Source: Lamellibrachia columna
Taxonomy: Eukaryota; Annelida; Polychaeta; Sabellida; Siboglinidae
Direction of reading: 5' to 3'
DNA length: 64,000 nucleotides
Assembly (NCBI GenBank): GCA_963662155.1
Contig: OY759268.1
Coordinates: 56,639,969 to 56,703,968, forward strand
The notes under the pieces were generated by a model. The model saw only the letters and a program-made list of their open reading frames with translations. It made no database searches and was not told the DNA's origin. The position numbers were made by a program, and so were the translations under genes. Numbering within the stretch: position 1 is the stretch's first letter; the number at the start of each line of letters is the position of its first letter. Shown one piece after another: positions 33,101 to 47,216 of the stretch.

Positions 33101-36100
33101 GTTCTCTTTCAGGTGTTATTTGTCTGTCATGCTTGGTTAGCGGTAGTGTTAATTGTAGCAGCAGATAGACAAGCAACTATTGCTGGTGTGTGTTCTCTTT
33201 CAGGTGTTATTTGTCTGTCATGTTTGGTTAGCGGTAGTGTTAATTGTAGCAGCAGATAGACAAGCAACTATTGCTGGTGTGTGTTCTCTTTCAGGTGTTA
33301 TTTGTCTGTCATGTTTGGTTAGCGGTAGTGTTAATTGTAGCAGCATATAGACAAGCAACTATTGCTGGTGTGTGTTCTCTTTCATGTGTTATTTGTCTGT
33401 CATGCTTGGTTAGCGGTAGTGTTAATTGTAGCAGCAGATAGACAAGCAACTATTGCTGGTGTGTTTTCTCTTTCAGGTGTTATTTGTCTGTCATGTTTGG
33501 TTAGTGATAGTGTTAATTGTAGCAGCAGATAGACAAGTAACTATTGCAGGTGTGTGTTCTCTTTCAGGTGTCACTTGTTTGTCATGTTTGGTTAGTGGTA
33601 GTGTTAATTGTAGCAGCAGATAGACAAGTAACTATTGCTGGTGTGTGTTCTCTTTCAGGTGTCATTTGTTTGTCATGTTTGGTTAGTGGTATTGTTAATT
33701 GTAGCAGCAGATAGACAAGTAACTATTGCTGGTGTGTGTTCTCTTTCAGGTGTCATTTGTTTGTCATGTTTGGTTAGTAGTAGTGTTAATTGTAGCAGCA
33801 GATAGACAAGTAACTATTGCTGGTGTGTGTTCTCTTTCAGGTGTCATTTGTTTGTCATGTTTGGTTAGCGGTAGTGTTAATTGTAGCAGCAGATAGACAA
33901 GTAACTATTGCTGGTGTGTGTTCTCTTTCAGGTGTCACTTGTTTGTCATGTTTGGTTAGTGGTAGTGTTAATTGTAGCAGCAGATAGACAAGTAACTATT
34001 GCTGGTGTGTGTTCTCTTTCAGGTGTCATTTGTTTGTCATGTTTGGTTACTTGTAGTGTTAATTGTAGCAACAGATAGACAAGTAACTATTGCTGGTATG
34101 TGTTCTCTTTCAGGTGTCATTTGTTTGTCATGTTTGGTTAGTGGTAGTGTTAATTGTAGCAGCAGATAGACAAGTAACTATTGCTGGTGTGTGTTCTCTT
34201 TCAGGTGTCATTTGTCTGTCATGTTTGGTTAGTGGTAGTGTTAATTGTAGCAGCAGATAGACAAGTAACTATTGCTGGTGTGTGTTCTCTTTCAGGTGTC
34301 ATTTGTTTGTCATGTTTGGTTAGTGGTAGTGTTAATTGTAGCAACAGATAGACAAGTAACTATTGCTGGTATGTGTTCTCTTTCAGGTGTCATTTGTTTG
34401 TCATGTTTGGTTAGTGGTAGTGTTAATTGTAGCAACAGATAGACAAGTAACTATTGCTGGTGTGTGTTCTTTTTCAGGTGTCATTTGTCTGTCATGTTTG
34501 GTTAGTGGTAGTGTTAATTGTAGCAGCAGATAGACAAGTAACTATTGCTGGTGTGTGTTCTCTTTCAGGTGTCATTTGTTTGTCATGTTTGGTTAGTGGT
34601 AGTGTTAATTGTAGCAGCAGATAGACAAGTAACTATTGCTGGTGTGTGTTCTCTTTCAGGTGTCATTTGTTTGTCATGTTTGGTTAGTGGTAGTGTTAAT
34701 TGTAGCAACAGATAGACAAGTAACTATTGCTGGTGTGTGTTCTTTTTCAGGTGTCATTTGTCTGTCATGTTTGGTTAGTGGTAGTGTTAATTGTAGCAGC
34801 AGATAGACAAGTAACTATTGCTGGTGTGTGTTCTCTTTCAGGTGTCATTTGTTTGTCATGTTTGGTTAGTGGTAGTGTTAATTGTAGCAGCAGATAGACA
34901 AGTAACTATTGCTGGTGTGTGTTCTCTTTCAGGTGTCATTTGTTTGTCATGTTTGGTTAGTGGTAGTGTTAATTGTAGCAGCATATAGACAAGTAACTAT
35001 TGCTGGTGTGTGTTCTCTTTCAGGTGTCATTTGTTTGTCATGTTTGGTTAGTGGTAGTGTTAATTGTAGCAGCAGATAGACAAGTAACTATTGCTGGTGT
35101 GTGTTCTCTTTCAGGTGTCATTTGTTTGTCATGTTTGGTTAGTGGTAGTGTTAATTGTAGCAACAGATAGACAAGTAACTATTGCTGGTGTGTGTTCTCT
35201 TTCAGGTGTCATTTGTTTGTCATGTTTGGTTAGTGGTAGTGTTAATTGTAGCAGCAGATAGACAAGTAACTATTGCTGGTGTGTGTTCTCTTTCAGGTGT
35301 CATTTGTTTGTCATGTTTGGTTAGTGGTAGTGTTAATTGTAGCAGCAGATAGACAAGTAACTATTGCTGGTGTGTGTTCTCTTTCAGGTGTCATTTGTTG
35401 TCATGTTTGGTTAGTGGTAATGTTAGTTGTAGCAGCAGATAGACAAGCAACTATTGCTGGTGTGTGTTCTCTTTCAGGTGTCATTTGTTTGTCATGGTTG
35501 GTTAGTGGTTGTGTTAATTGTAGCAGTAGATAGACAAGTAACTATTGCTGGTGTGGGTTCTCTTTCAGGTGTCATTTGTTTGTCATGTTTGGTTAGTGGT
35601 AGTGTTAATTGTAGCAGCAGATAGACAAGTAACTATTGTTGGTGTGTGTTCTCTTTCAGGTGTCATTTGTTTGTCATGTTTGGTTAGTGGTAGTGTTAAT
35701 TGTAGCAGCAGATAGACAAGTAACTATTGCTGGTGTGTGTTCTCTTTCAGGTGTCATTTGTTTGTCATGTTTGGTTAGTGGTAGTGTTAATTGTAGCAGC
35801 AGATAGACAAGTAACTATTGCTGGTGTGTGTTCTCTTTCAGGTGTCATTTGTTTGTCATGTTTGGTTAGTGGTAGTGTTAATTGTAGCAGCATATAGACA
35901 AGTAACTATTGCTGGTGTGTGTTCTCTTTCAGGTGTCATTTGTTTGTCATGTTTGGTTAGTGGTAGTGTTAATTGTAGCAGCAGATAGACAAGTAACTAT
36001 TGCTGGTGTGTGTTCTCTTTCAGGTGTCATTTGTTTGTCATGTTTGGTTAGTGGTAGTGTTAATTGTAGCAACAGATAGACAAGTAACTATTGCTGGTGT

Positions 36101-39100
36101 GTGTTCTCTTTCAGGTGTCATTTGTTTGTCATGTTTGGTTAGTGGTAGTGTTAATTGTAGCAGCAGATAGACAAGTAACTATTGCTGGTGTGTGTTCTCT
36201 TTCAGGTGTCATTTGTTTGTCATGTTTGGTTAGTGGTAGTGTTAATTGTAGCAGCAGATAGACAAGTAACTATTGCTGGTGTGTGTTCTCTTTCAGGTGT
36301 CATTTGTTGTCATGTTTGGTTAGTGGTAATGTTAGTTGTAGCAGCAGATAGACAAGCAACTATTGCTGGTGTGTGTTCTCTTTCAGGTGTCATTTGTTTG
36401 TCATGTTTGGTTAGTGGTAGTGTTAATTGTAGCAGTAGATAGACAAGTAACTATTGCTGGTGTGTGTTCTCTTTCAGGTGTCATTTGTTTGTCATGTTTG
36501 GTTAGTGGTAGTGTTAATTGTAGCAGCAGATAGACAAGTAACTATTGTTGGTGTGTGTTCTCTTTCAGGTGTCATTTGTTTGTCATGTTTGGTTAGTGGT
36601 AGTGTTAATTGTAGCAGCAGATAGACAAGTAACTATTGCTGGTGTGTGTTCTCTTTCATGTGTCATTTGTTTGTCATGTTTGGTTAGTGGTAGTGTTAAT
36701 TGTAGCAGCAGATAGACAAGTAACTATTGCTGGTGTGTGTTCTCTTTCAGGTGTTATTTGTCTGTCATGCTTGGTTAGCGGTAGTGTTAATTGTAGCAGC
36801 AGATAGACAAGCAACTATTGCTGGTGTGTGTTCTCTTTCAGGTGTTATTTGTCTGTCATGTTTGGTTAGCGGTAGTGTTAATTGTAGCAGCAGATAGACA
36901 AGCAACTATTGCTGGTGTGTGTTCTCTTTCAGGTGTTATTTGTCTGTCATGTTTGGTTAGCGGTAGTGTTAATTGTAGCAGCATATAGACAAGAAACTAT
37001 TGCTGGTGTGTGTTCTCTTTCAGGTGTTATTTGTCTGTCATGCTTGGTTAGCGGTAGTGTTAATTGTAGCAGCAGATAGACAAGCAACTATTGCTGGTGT
37101 GTTTTCTCTTTCAGGTGTTATTTGTCTGTCATGTTTGGTTAGTGATAGTGTTAATTGTAGCAGCAGATAGACAAGTAACTATTGCAGGTGTGTGTTCTCT
37201 TTCAGGTGTCATTTGTTTGTCATGTTTGGTTAGCGGTAGTGTTAATTGTAGTAGCAGATAGACAAGTAACTATTGCTGGTGTGTGTTCTCTTCCAGGTGT
37301 CACTTGTTTGTCATGTTTGGTTAGTGGTAGTGTTAATTGTAGCAGCAGATAGACAAGTAACTATTGCTGGTGTGTGTTCTCTTCCAGGTGTCACTTGTTT
37401 GTCATGATTGGTTAGTGGTAGTGTTAATTGTAGCAGCAGATAGACAAGTAACTATTGCTGGTGTGTGTTCTCTTTCAGGTGTAATTTGTTTGTCATGTTT
37501 GGTTAGTGGTAGTGTTAATTGTAGCAACAGATAGACAAGTAACTATTGCTAGTATATGTTCTCTTCCATGTGTCATTTGTTTGTCATGTTTGGTTAGTGG
37601 TAGTGTTAAATGTAGCAGCAGATAGACAAGTAACTATTGCTGGTGTGTGTTCTCTTTCAGGTGTCACTTGTTTGTCATGTTTGGTTAGTGGTAGTGTTAA
37701 TTGTAGCAGCAGATAGACAAGTAACTATTGCTGGTGTGTGTTCTCTTCCAGGTGTCACTTGTTTGTCATGTTTGGTAAGTGGTAGTGTTAATTGTAGCAG
37801 CAGATAGACAAGTAACTATTGCTGGTATGTGTTCTCTTTCAAGTGTAATTTGTCTGTCATGTTTGGTTAGCGGTAGTGTTAATTGTAGCAGCAGATAGAC
37901 AAGTAACTATTGCTGGTGTGTGTTCTCTTTCAGGTGTCATTTGTCTGTCATGTTTGGTTAGTGGTAGTGTTAATTGTAGCAGCAGATAGACAAGCAACTA
38001 TTGCTGGTGTATGTTCTCTTTCAGGTGTTATTTGTCTGTCATGCTTGGTTAGCGGTAGTGTTAATTGTAGCAGCAGATAGACAAGCAACTATTGCTGGTG
38101 TGTGTTCTCTTTCAGGTGTTATTTGTCTGTCATGTTTGGTTAGCGGTAGTGTTAATTGTAGCAGCAGATAGACAAGCAACTATTGCTGGTGTGTGTTCTC
38201 TTTCAGGTGTTATTTGTCTGTCATGTTTGGTTAGCGGTAGTGTTAATTGTAGCAGCATATAGACAAGCAACTATTGCTGGTGTGTGTTCTCTTTCATGTG
38301 TTATTTGTCTGTCATGCTTGGTTAGCGGTAGTGTTAATTGTAGCAGCAGATAGACAAGCAACTATTGCTGGTGTGTTTTCTCTTTCAGGTGTTATTTGTC
38401 TGTCATGTTTGGTTAGTGATAGTGTTAATTGTAGCAGCAGATAGACAAGTAACTATTGCAGGTGTGTGTTCTCTTTCATGTGTCACTTGTTTGTCATGTT
38501 TGGTTAGTGGTAGTGTTAATTGTAGCAGCAGATAGACAAGTAACTATTGCTGGTGTGTGTTCTCTTTCAGGTGTCATTTGTTTGTCATGTTTGGTTAGTG
38601 GTATTGTTAATTGTAGCAGCAGATAGACAAGTAACTATTGCTGGTGTGTGTTCTCTTTCAGGTGTCATTTGTTTGTCATGTTTGGTTAGTAGTAGTGTTA
38701 ATTGTAGCAGCAGATAGACAAGTAACTATTGCTGGTGTGTGTTCTCTTTCAGGTGTCATTTGTTTGTCATGTTTGGTTAGCGGTAGTGTTAATTGTAGCA
38801 GCAGATAGACAAGTAACTATTGCTGGTGTGTGTTCTCTTTCAGGTGTCACTTGTTTGTCATGTTTGGTTAGTGGTAGTGTTAATTGTAGCAGCAGATAGA
38901 CAAGTAACTATTGCTGGTGTGTGTTCTCTTTCAGGTGTCATTTGTTTGTCATGTTTGGTTACTGGTAGTGTTAATTGTAGCAACAGATAGACAAGTAACT
39001 ATTGCTGGTATGTGTTCTCTTTCAGGTGTCATTTGTTTGTCATGTTTGGTTAGTGGTAGTGTTAATTGTAGCAGCAGATAGACAAGTAACTATTGCTGGT

Positions 39101-42100
39101 GTGTGTTCTCTTTCAGGTGTCATTTGTCTGTCATGTTTGGTTAGTGGTAGTGTTAATTGTAGCAGCAGATAGACAAGTAACTATTGCTGGTGTGTGTTCT
39201 CTTTCAGGTGTCATTTGTTTGTCATGTTTGGTTAGTGGTAGTGTTAATTGTAGCAACAGATAGACAAGTAACTATTGCTGGTATGTGTTCTCTTTCAGGT
39301 GTCATTTGTTTGTCATGTTTGGTTAGTGGTAGTGTTAATTGTAGCAACAGATAGACAAGTAACTATTGCTGGTGTGTGTTCTTTTTCAGGTGTCATTTGT
39401 CTGTCATGTTTGGTTAGTGGTAGTGTTAATTGTAGCAGCAGATAGACAAGTAACTATTGCTGGTGTGTGTTCTCTTTCAGGTGTCATTTGTTTGTCATGT
39501 TTGGTTAGTGGTAGTGTTAATTGTAGCAGCAGATAGACAAGTAACTATTGCTGGTGTGTGTTCTCTTTCAGGTGTCATTTGTTTGTCATGTTTGGTTAGT
39601 GGTAGTGTTAATTGTAGCAACAGATAGACAAGTAACTATTGCTGGTGTGTGTTCTTTTTCAGGTGTCATTTGTCTGTCATGTTTGGTTAGTGGTAGTGTT
39701 AATTGTAGCAGCAGATAGACAAGTAACTATTGCTGGTGTGTGTTCTCTTTCAGGTGTCATTTGTTTGTCATGTTTGGTTAGTGGTAGTGTTAATTGTAGC
39801 AGCAGATAGACAAGTAACTATTGCTGGTGTGTGTTCTCTTTCAGGTGTCATTTGTTTGTCATGTTTGGTTAGTGGTAGTGTTAATTGTAGCAGCATATAG
39901 ACAAGTAACTATTGCTGGTGTGTGTTCTCTTTCAGGTGTCATTTGTTTGTCATGTTTGGTTAGTGGTAGTGTTAATTGTAGCAGCAGATAGACAAGTAAC
40001 TATTGCTGGTGTGTGTTCTCTTTCAGGTGTCATTTGTTTGTCATGTTTGGTTAGTGGTAGTGTTAATTGTAGCAACAGATAGACAAGTAACTATTGCTGG
40101 TGTGTGTTCTCTTTCAGGTGTCATTTGTTTGTCATGTTTGGTTAGTGGTAGTGTTAATTGTAGCAGCAGATAGACAAGTAACTATTGCTGGTGTGTGTTC
40201 TCTTTCAGGTGTCATTTGTTTGTCATGTTTGGTTAGTGGTAGTGTTAATTGTAGCAGCAGATAGACAAGTAACTATTGCTGGTGTGTGTTCTCTTTCAGG
40301 TGTCATTTGTTGTCATGTTTGGTTAGTGGTAATGTTAGTTGTAGCAGCAGATAGACAAGCAACTATTGCTGGTGTGTGTTCTCTTTCAGGTGTCATTTGT
40401 TTGTCATGTTTGGTTAGTGGTAGTGTTAATTGTAGCAGTAGATAGACAAGTAACTATTGCTGGTGTGTGTTCTCTTTCAGGTGTCATTTGTTTGTCATGT
40501 TTGGTTAGTGGTAGTGTTAATTGTAGCAGCAGATAGACAAGTAACTATTGTTGGTGTGTGTTATCTTTCAGGTGTCATTTGTTTGTCATGTTTGGTTAGT
40601 GGTAGTGTTAATTGTAGCAGCAGATAGACAAGTAACTATTGCTGGTGTGTGTTCTCTTTCATGTGTCATTTGTTTGTCATGTTTGGTTAGTGGTAGTGTT
40701 AATTGTAGCAACAGATAGACAAGTAACTATTGCTGGTGTGTGTTCTCTTTCATGTGTCATTTGTTTGTCATGCTTGGTTAGCGGTAGTGTTAATTGTAGC
40801 AGCAGATAGACAAGTAACTATTGCTGGTGTGTGTTCTCTTTCAGGTGTCATTTGTTTGTCATGTTTGGTTAGTGGTAGTGTTAATTGTAGCAGCAGATAG
40901 ACAAGTAACTATTGCTGGTGTGTGTTCTCTTTCAGGTGTCATTTGTTTGTCATGCTTGGTTAGCGGTAGTGTTAATTGTAGCAGCAGATAGACAAGTAAC
41001 TATTGCTGGTGTGTGTTCTCTTTCAGGTGTCATTTGTTTGTCATGTTTGGTTAGTGGTAGTGTTAATTGTAGCAGCAGATAGACAAGTAACTATTGTTAG
41101 TGTGTGTTCTCTTTCAGGTGTCATTTGTTTGTCATGTTTGGTTAGTGGTAGTGTTAATTGTAGCAGCAGATAGACAAGTAACTATTGCTGGTGTGTGTTC
41201 TCTTTCAGGTGTCATTTGTTTGTCATGTTTGGTTAGTGGTAGTGTTAATTGTAGCAGCAGATAGACAAGTAACTATTGCTGGTGTGTGTGTTCTCTTTCA
41301 GGTGTCATTTGTTTGTCATGTTTGGTTAGTGGTAGTGTTAATTGTAGCAGCAGATAGACAAGTAACTATTGCTGGTGTGTGTTCTCTTTCAGGTGTCACT
41401 TGTTTGTCATGTTTGGTTAGCGGTAGTGTTAATTGTAGCAGCAGATAGAAAAGTAACTATTGCTGGTGTGTGTTCTCTTCCAGGTGTCACTTGTTTGTCA
41501 TGTTTGGTTAGTGGTAGTGTTAATTGTAGCAGCAGATAGACAAGTAACTATTGCTGGTGTGTGTTCTCTTTCAGGTGTCATTTGTTTGTCATGTTTGGTT
41601 AGTGGTAGTGTTAATTGTAGCAGCAGATAGACAAGTAACTATTGCTGGTGTGTGTTCTCTTCCAGGTGTCATTTGTTTGTCATGTTTGGTTAGCGGTAGT
41701 GTTAATTGTAGCAGCAGATAGACAAGTAACTATTGCTGGTGTGTGTTCTCTTTCAGGTGTCATTTGTTTGTCATGCTTGGTTAGTGGTAGTGTTAATTGT
41801 AGCAGCAGATAGACAAGTAACTTTTGCTGGTGTGTGTTCTCTTCCAGGTGTCACTTGTTTGTCATGTTTGGTTAGTGGTAGTGTTAATTGTAGCAGCAGA
41901 TAGACAAGTAACTATTGCTGGTGTGTGTTCTCTTTCAGGTGTTATTTGTCTGTCATGTTTGGTTAGCTGTAGTGTTAATTGTAGCAGCAGATAGACAAGT
42001 AACTATTGCTGGTGTGTGTCCTCTTTCAGGTGTCATTTGTTTGTCATGTTTGGTTAGTGGTAGTGTTAATTGTAGCAGCAGATAGACAAGTAACTATTGC

Positions 42101-45100
42101 TGGTATGTGTTCTCTTTCAGGTGTCATTTGTTTATCATGTTTGGTTAGTGGTAGTGTTAATTGTAGCAGCAGATAGACAAGTAACTATTGCTGGTATGTG
42201 TTCTCTTTCAGGTGTCACTTGTTTGTCATGTTTGGTTAGTGGTAGTGTTAATTGTAGCAGCAGATAGACAAGTAACTATTGCTGGTGTGTATTCTCTTCC
42301 ATGTGTCATTTGTTTGTCATGTTTGGTTAGTGGTAGTGTTAATTGTAGCAGCAGATAGACAAGTAACTATTGCTGGTGTGTGTTCTCTTTCAGGTGTCAC
42401 TTGTTTGTCATGTTTGGTTAGTGGTAGTATTAATTGTAGCAGCAGATGGACAAGTAACTATTGCTGGTGTGTGTTCTCTTTCAGGTGTCATTTGTTTGTC
42501 ATGTTTGGTTAGCGGTAGTGTTAATTGTAACAGCAGATAGACAAGTAACTATCGCTAGTATGTGTTCTCTTTCAAGTGTCATTTGTTTGTCATGTTTGGT
42601 TAGTGGTAGTGTTAATTGTAGCAGCAGATAGACAAGTAACTATTGCTGGTGTGTGTTCTCTTTCAGGTGTCATTTGTTTGTCATGTTTGGTTAGTAGTAG
42701 TGTTAATTGTAGCAGCAGATAGACAAGTAACTATTGCTGGTGTGTGTTCTCTTTCAGGTGTCATTTGTTTGTCATGTTTGGTTAGTAGTAGAGTTAATTG
42801 TAGCAGCAGATAGACAAGTAACTATTGCTGGTGTGTGTTCTCTTTCAGGTGTCATTTCTTTGTCATATTTGGTTAGTAGTAGTGTTAATTGTAGCAGCAG
42901 ATAGACAAGTAACTATTGCTGGTGTGTGTTCTCTTTCAAGTGTCACTTGTTTGTCATGTTTGGTTAGTGGTAGTGTTAATTGTAGCAGCAGATAGACAAG
43001 TAACTATTGCTGGTGTGTGTTCTCTTTCAGGTGTCATTTGTTTGTCATGTTTGGTTAGTAGTAGTGTTAATTGTAGCAGCAGATAGACAAGTAACTATTG
43101 CTGGTGTGTGTTCTCTTTCAGGTGTCATTTGTTTGTCATGTTTGGTTAGTAGTAGTGTTAATTGTAGCAGCAGATAGACAAGTAACTATTGCTGGTGTGT
43201 GTTCTCTTTCAGGTGTCATTTGTTTGTCATGTTTGGTTAGCGGTAATGTTAATTGTAGCAGCAGATAGACAAGTAACTATTGCTGGTGTGTGTTCTCTTT
43301 CATGTGTCATTTGTTTGTCATGTTTGGTTAGTGGTATTGTTAATTGTAGCAGCAGATAGACAAGTAACTATTGCTGGTGTGTTTTCTCTTTCAGGTGTCA
43401 TTTGTTTGTCATGTTTGGTTAGTAGTAGTGTTAATTGTAGCAGCAGATAGACAAGTAACTATTGCTGGTGTGTGTTCTCTTTCAGGTGTCATTTGTTTGT
43501 CATGTTTGGTTAGCGGTAGTGTTAATTGTAGCAGCAGATAGACAAGTAACTATTGCTGGTGTGTGTTCTCTTTCAGGTGTCACTTGTTTGTCATGTTTGG
43601 TTAGTAGTAGTGTTAATTGTAGCAGCAGATAGACAAGTAACTATTGCTGGTGTGTGTTCTCTTTCAGGTGTCATTTGTTTGTCATGTTTGGTTACTGGTA
43701 GTGTTAATTGTAGCAACAGATAGACAAGTAACTATTGCTGGTATGTGTTCTCTTTCAGGTGTCATTTGTTTGTCATGTTTGGTTAGTGGTAGTGCTAATT
43801 GTAGCAGCAGATAGACAAGTAACTATTGCTGGTGTGTGTTCTCTTTCAGGTGTCATTTGTCTGTCATGTTTGGTTAATGGTAGTGTTAATTGTAGCAGCA
43901 GGTAGACAAGTAACTATTGCTGGTGTGTGTTCTCTTTCAGGTGTCATTTGTTTGTCATGTTTGGTTAGTGGTAGTGTTAATTGTAGCAACAGATAGACAA
44001 GTAACTATTGCTGGTATGTGTTCTCTTTCAGGTGTCATTTGTTTGTCATGTTTGGTTAGTGGTAGTGTTAATTGTAGCAACAGATAGACAAGTAACTATT
44101 GCTGGTGTGTGTTCTCTTTCAGGTGTCATTTGTCTGTCATGTTTGGTTAGTGGTAGTGTTAATTGTAGCAGCAGATAGACAAGTAACTATTGCTGGTGTG
44201 TGTCCTCTTTCAGGTGTCATTTGTTTGTCATGTTTGGTTAGTGGTAGTGTTAATTGTAGCAGCAGATAGACAAGTAACTATTGCTGGTATGTGTTCTCTT
44301 TCAGGTGTCATTTGTTTATCATGTTTGGTTAGTGGTAGTGTTAATTGTAGCAGCAGATAGACAAGTAACTATTGCTGGTATGTGTTCTCTTTCAGGTGTC
44401 ACTTGTTTGTCATGTTTGGTTAGTGGTAGTGTTAATTGTAGCAGCAGATAGACAAGTAACTATTGCTGGTGTGTATTCTCTTCCATGTGTCATTTGTTTG
44501 TCATGTTTGGTTAGTGGTAGTGTTAATTGTAGCAGCAGATAGACAAGTAACTATTGCTGGTGTGTGTTCTCTTTCAGGTGTCACTTGTTTGTCATGTTTG
44601 GTTAGTGGTAGTATTAATTGTAGCAGCAGATGGACAAGTAACTATTGCTGGTGTGTGTTCTCTTTCAGGTGTCATTTGTTTGTCATGTTTGGTTAGCGGT
44701 AGTGTTAATTGTAGCAGCAGATAGACAAGTAACTATCGCTAGTATGTGTTCTCTTTCAGGTGTCATTTGTTTGTCATGTTTGGTTAGTGGTAGTGTTAAT
44801 TGTAGCAGCAGATAGACAAGTAACTATTGCTGGTGTGTGTTCTCTTTCAGGTGTCATTTGTTTGTCATGTTTGGTTAGTAGTAGTGTTAATTTTAGCAGC
44901 AGATAGACAAGTAACTATTGCTGGTGTGTGTTCTCTTTCAGGTGTCATTTGTTTGTCATGTTTGGTTAGTAGTAGAGTTAATTGTAGCAGCAGATAGACA
45001 AGTAACTATTGCTGGTGTGTGTTCTCTTTCAGGTGTCATTTCTTTGTCATATTTGGTTAGTAGTAGTGTTAATTGTAGCAGCAGATAGACAAGTAACTAT

Positions 45101-47216
45101 TGCTGGTGTGTGTTCTCTTTCAAGTGTCACTTGTTTGTCATGTTTGGTTAGTGGTAGTGTTAATTGTAGCAGCAGATAGACAAGTAACTATTGCTGGTGT
45201 GTGTTCTCTTTCAGGTGTCATTTGTTTGTCATGTTTGGTTAGTAGTAGTGTTAATTGTAGCAGCAGATAGACAAGTAACTATTGCTGGTGTGTGTTCTCT
45301 TTCAGGTGTCATTTGTTTGTCATGTTTGGTTAGTAGTAGTGTTAATTGTAGCAGCAGATAGACAAGTAACTATTGCTGGTGTGTGTTCTCTTTCAGGTGT
45401 CATTTGTTTGTCATGTTTGGTTAGCGGTAATGTTAATTGTAGCAGCAGATAGACAAGTAACTATTGCTGGTGTGTGTTCTCTTTCATGTGTCATTTGTTT
45501 GTCATATTTGGTTAGTGGTATTGTTAATTGTAGCAGCAGATAGACAAGTAACTATTGCTGGTGTGTTTTCTCTTTCAGGTGTCATTTGTTTGTCATGTTT
45601 GGTTAGTAGTAGTGTTAATTGTAGCAGCAGATAGACAAGTAACTATTGCTGGTGTGTGTTCTCTTTCAGGTGTCATTTGTTTGTCATGTTTGGTTAGCGG
45701 TAGTGTTAATTGTAGCACCAGATAGACCAGTAACTATTGCTGGTGTGTGTTCTCTTTCAGGTGTCACTTGTTTGTCATGTTTGGTTAGTAGTAGTGTTAA
45801 TTGTAGCAGCAGATAGACAAGTAACTATTGCTGGTGTGTGTTCTCTTTCAGGTGTCATTTGTTTGTCATGTTTGGTTACTGGTAGTGTTAATTGTAGCAA
45901 CAGATAGACAAGTAACTATTGCTGGTATGTGTTCTCTTTCAGGTGTCATTTGTTTGTCATGTTTGGTTAGTGGTAGTGCTAATTGTAGCAGCAGATAGAC
46001 AAGTAACTATTGCTGGTGTGTGTTCTCTTTCAGGTGTCATTTGTCTGTCATGTTTGGTTAATGGTAGTGTTAATTGTAGCAGCAGGTAGACAAGTAACTA
46101 TTGCTGGTGTGTGTTCTCTTTCAGGTGTCATTTGTTTGTCATGTTTGGTTAGTGGTAGTGTTAATTGTAGCAACAGATAGACAAGTAACTATTGCTGGTA
46201 TGTGTTCTCTTTCAGGTGTCATTTGTTTGTCATGTTTGGTTAGTGGTAGTGTTAATTGTAGCAACAGATAGACAAGTAACTATTGCTGGTGTGTGTTCTC
46301 TTTCAGGTGTCATTTGTCTGTCATGTTTGGTTAGTGGTAGTGTTAATTGTAGCAGCAGATAGACAAGTAACTATTGCTGGTGTGTGTTCTCTTTCAGGTG
46401 TCATTTGTTTGTCATGTTTAGTTAGTGGTAGTGTTAATTGTAGCAGCAGATAGACAAGTAACTATTGCTGGTGTGTGTTCTCTTTCAGGTGTCATTTGTT
46501 TGTCATGTTTGGTTAGTGGTAGTGTTAATTGTAGCAACAGATAGAAAAGTAACTATTGCTGGTGTGTGTTCTCTTTCAGGTGTCATTTGTTTGTCATGTT
46601 TGGTTAGTGGTAGTGTTAATTGTAGCAGCAGATAGACAAGTAACTATTGCTGGTGTGTGTTCTCTTTCAGGTGTCATTTGTTTGTCATGTTTGGTTAGTG
46701 ATAGTGTTAAATGTAGCAGCAGATAGACAAGTAACTATTACAGGTGTTTGTTCTCTTTCAGGTGTCTGTTGTTTGTCATGTTTGGTTAGTGATAGTGTTA
46801 ATTGTAGCAGCAGATATACAAGTAACTATTGCTGGTGTGTGTTCTCTTTCAGGTGTCACTTGTTTGTCATGTTTGGTTAGCGGTAGTGTTAATTGTAGCA
46901 GCAGATAGACAAGTAACTATTGCTGGTGTTTGTTCTCTTTCAGGTGTCACTTGTTTGTCATGTTTGGTTAGTGGTAGTGTTAATTGTAGCAGCAGATAGA
47001 CAAGTAACTATTGCTGGTGTGTGTTCTCTTTCAGGTGTCACTTGTTTGTCATGTTTGGTTAGCGGTAGTGTTAATTGTAGCAGCAGATAGACAAGTAACT
47101 ATTGCTGGTGTGTGTTCTCTTTCAGGTGTCACTTGTTTGTCATGTTTGGTTAGTGGTAGTGTTAATTGTAGAAGCAGATAGACAAGTGACTATTGGTGGT
47201 GTGTGTTCACTTCCAG
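30146..47216 (+). repeat. 17-kb array of a 91-bp unit, about 188 copies, each holding a 3' splice site
   Basis: Unit in order: TGTTAATTGTAGCAGCAGAT, AGACAAGTAACTATTGCTGG, TGTGTGTTCTCTTTCAGGTG, TCATTTGTTTGTCATGTTTG, GTTAGTGGTAG. TAAC about 30 bases before CAG resembles a branchpoint; TGTGTGTTCTCTTTCAG/GT is a textbook acceptor. Variants (TTCCAG, TTCATG, CAATTT, GTATGT) are shared between distant units. Higher-order periods of 10, 24, 54 and 57 units are seen. The final unit passes directly into the exon at 47217. Because 91 is not a multiple of three, the frame rotates and every frame stops about once in 273 bases: the array is non-coding. Confidence 0.97.

Noticed and set aside
30146..47216. 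CRISPR-like array (regular repeats) or coding satellite
   Set aside because: There are no unique spacers: the whole 91-bp unit repeats. The open frames of 77-87 codons are what a frame-rotating unit gives, and each contains stops in every frame per three units.
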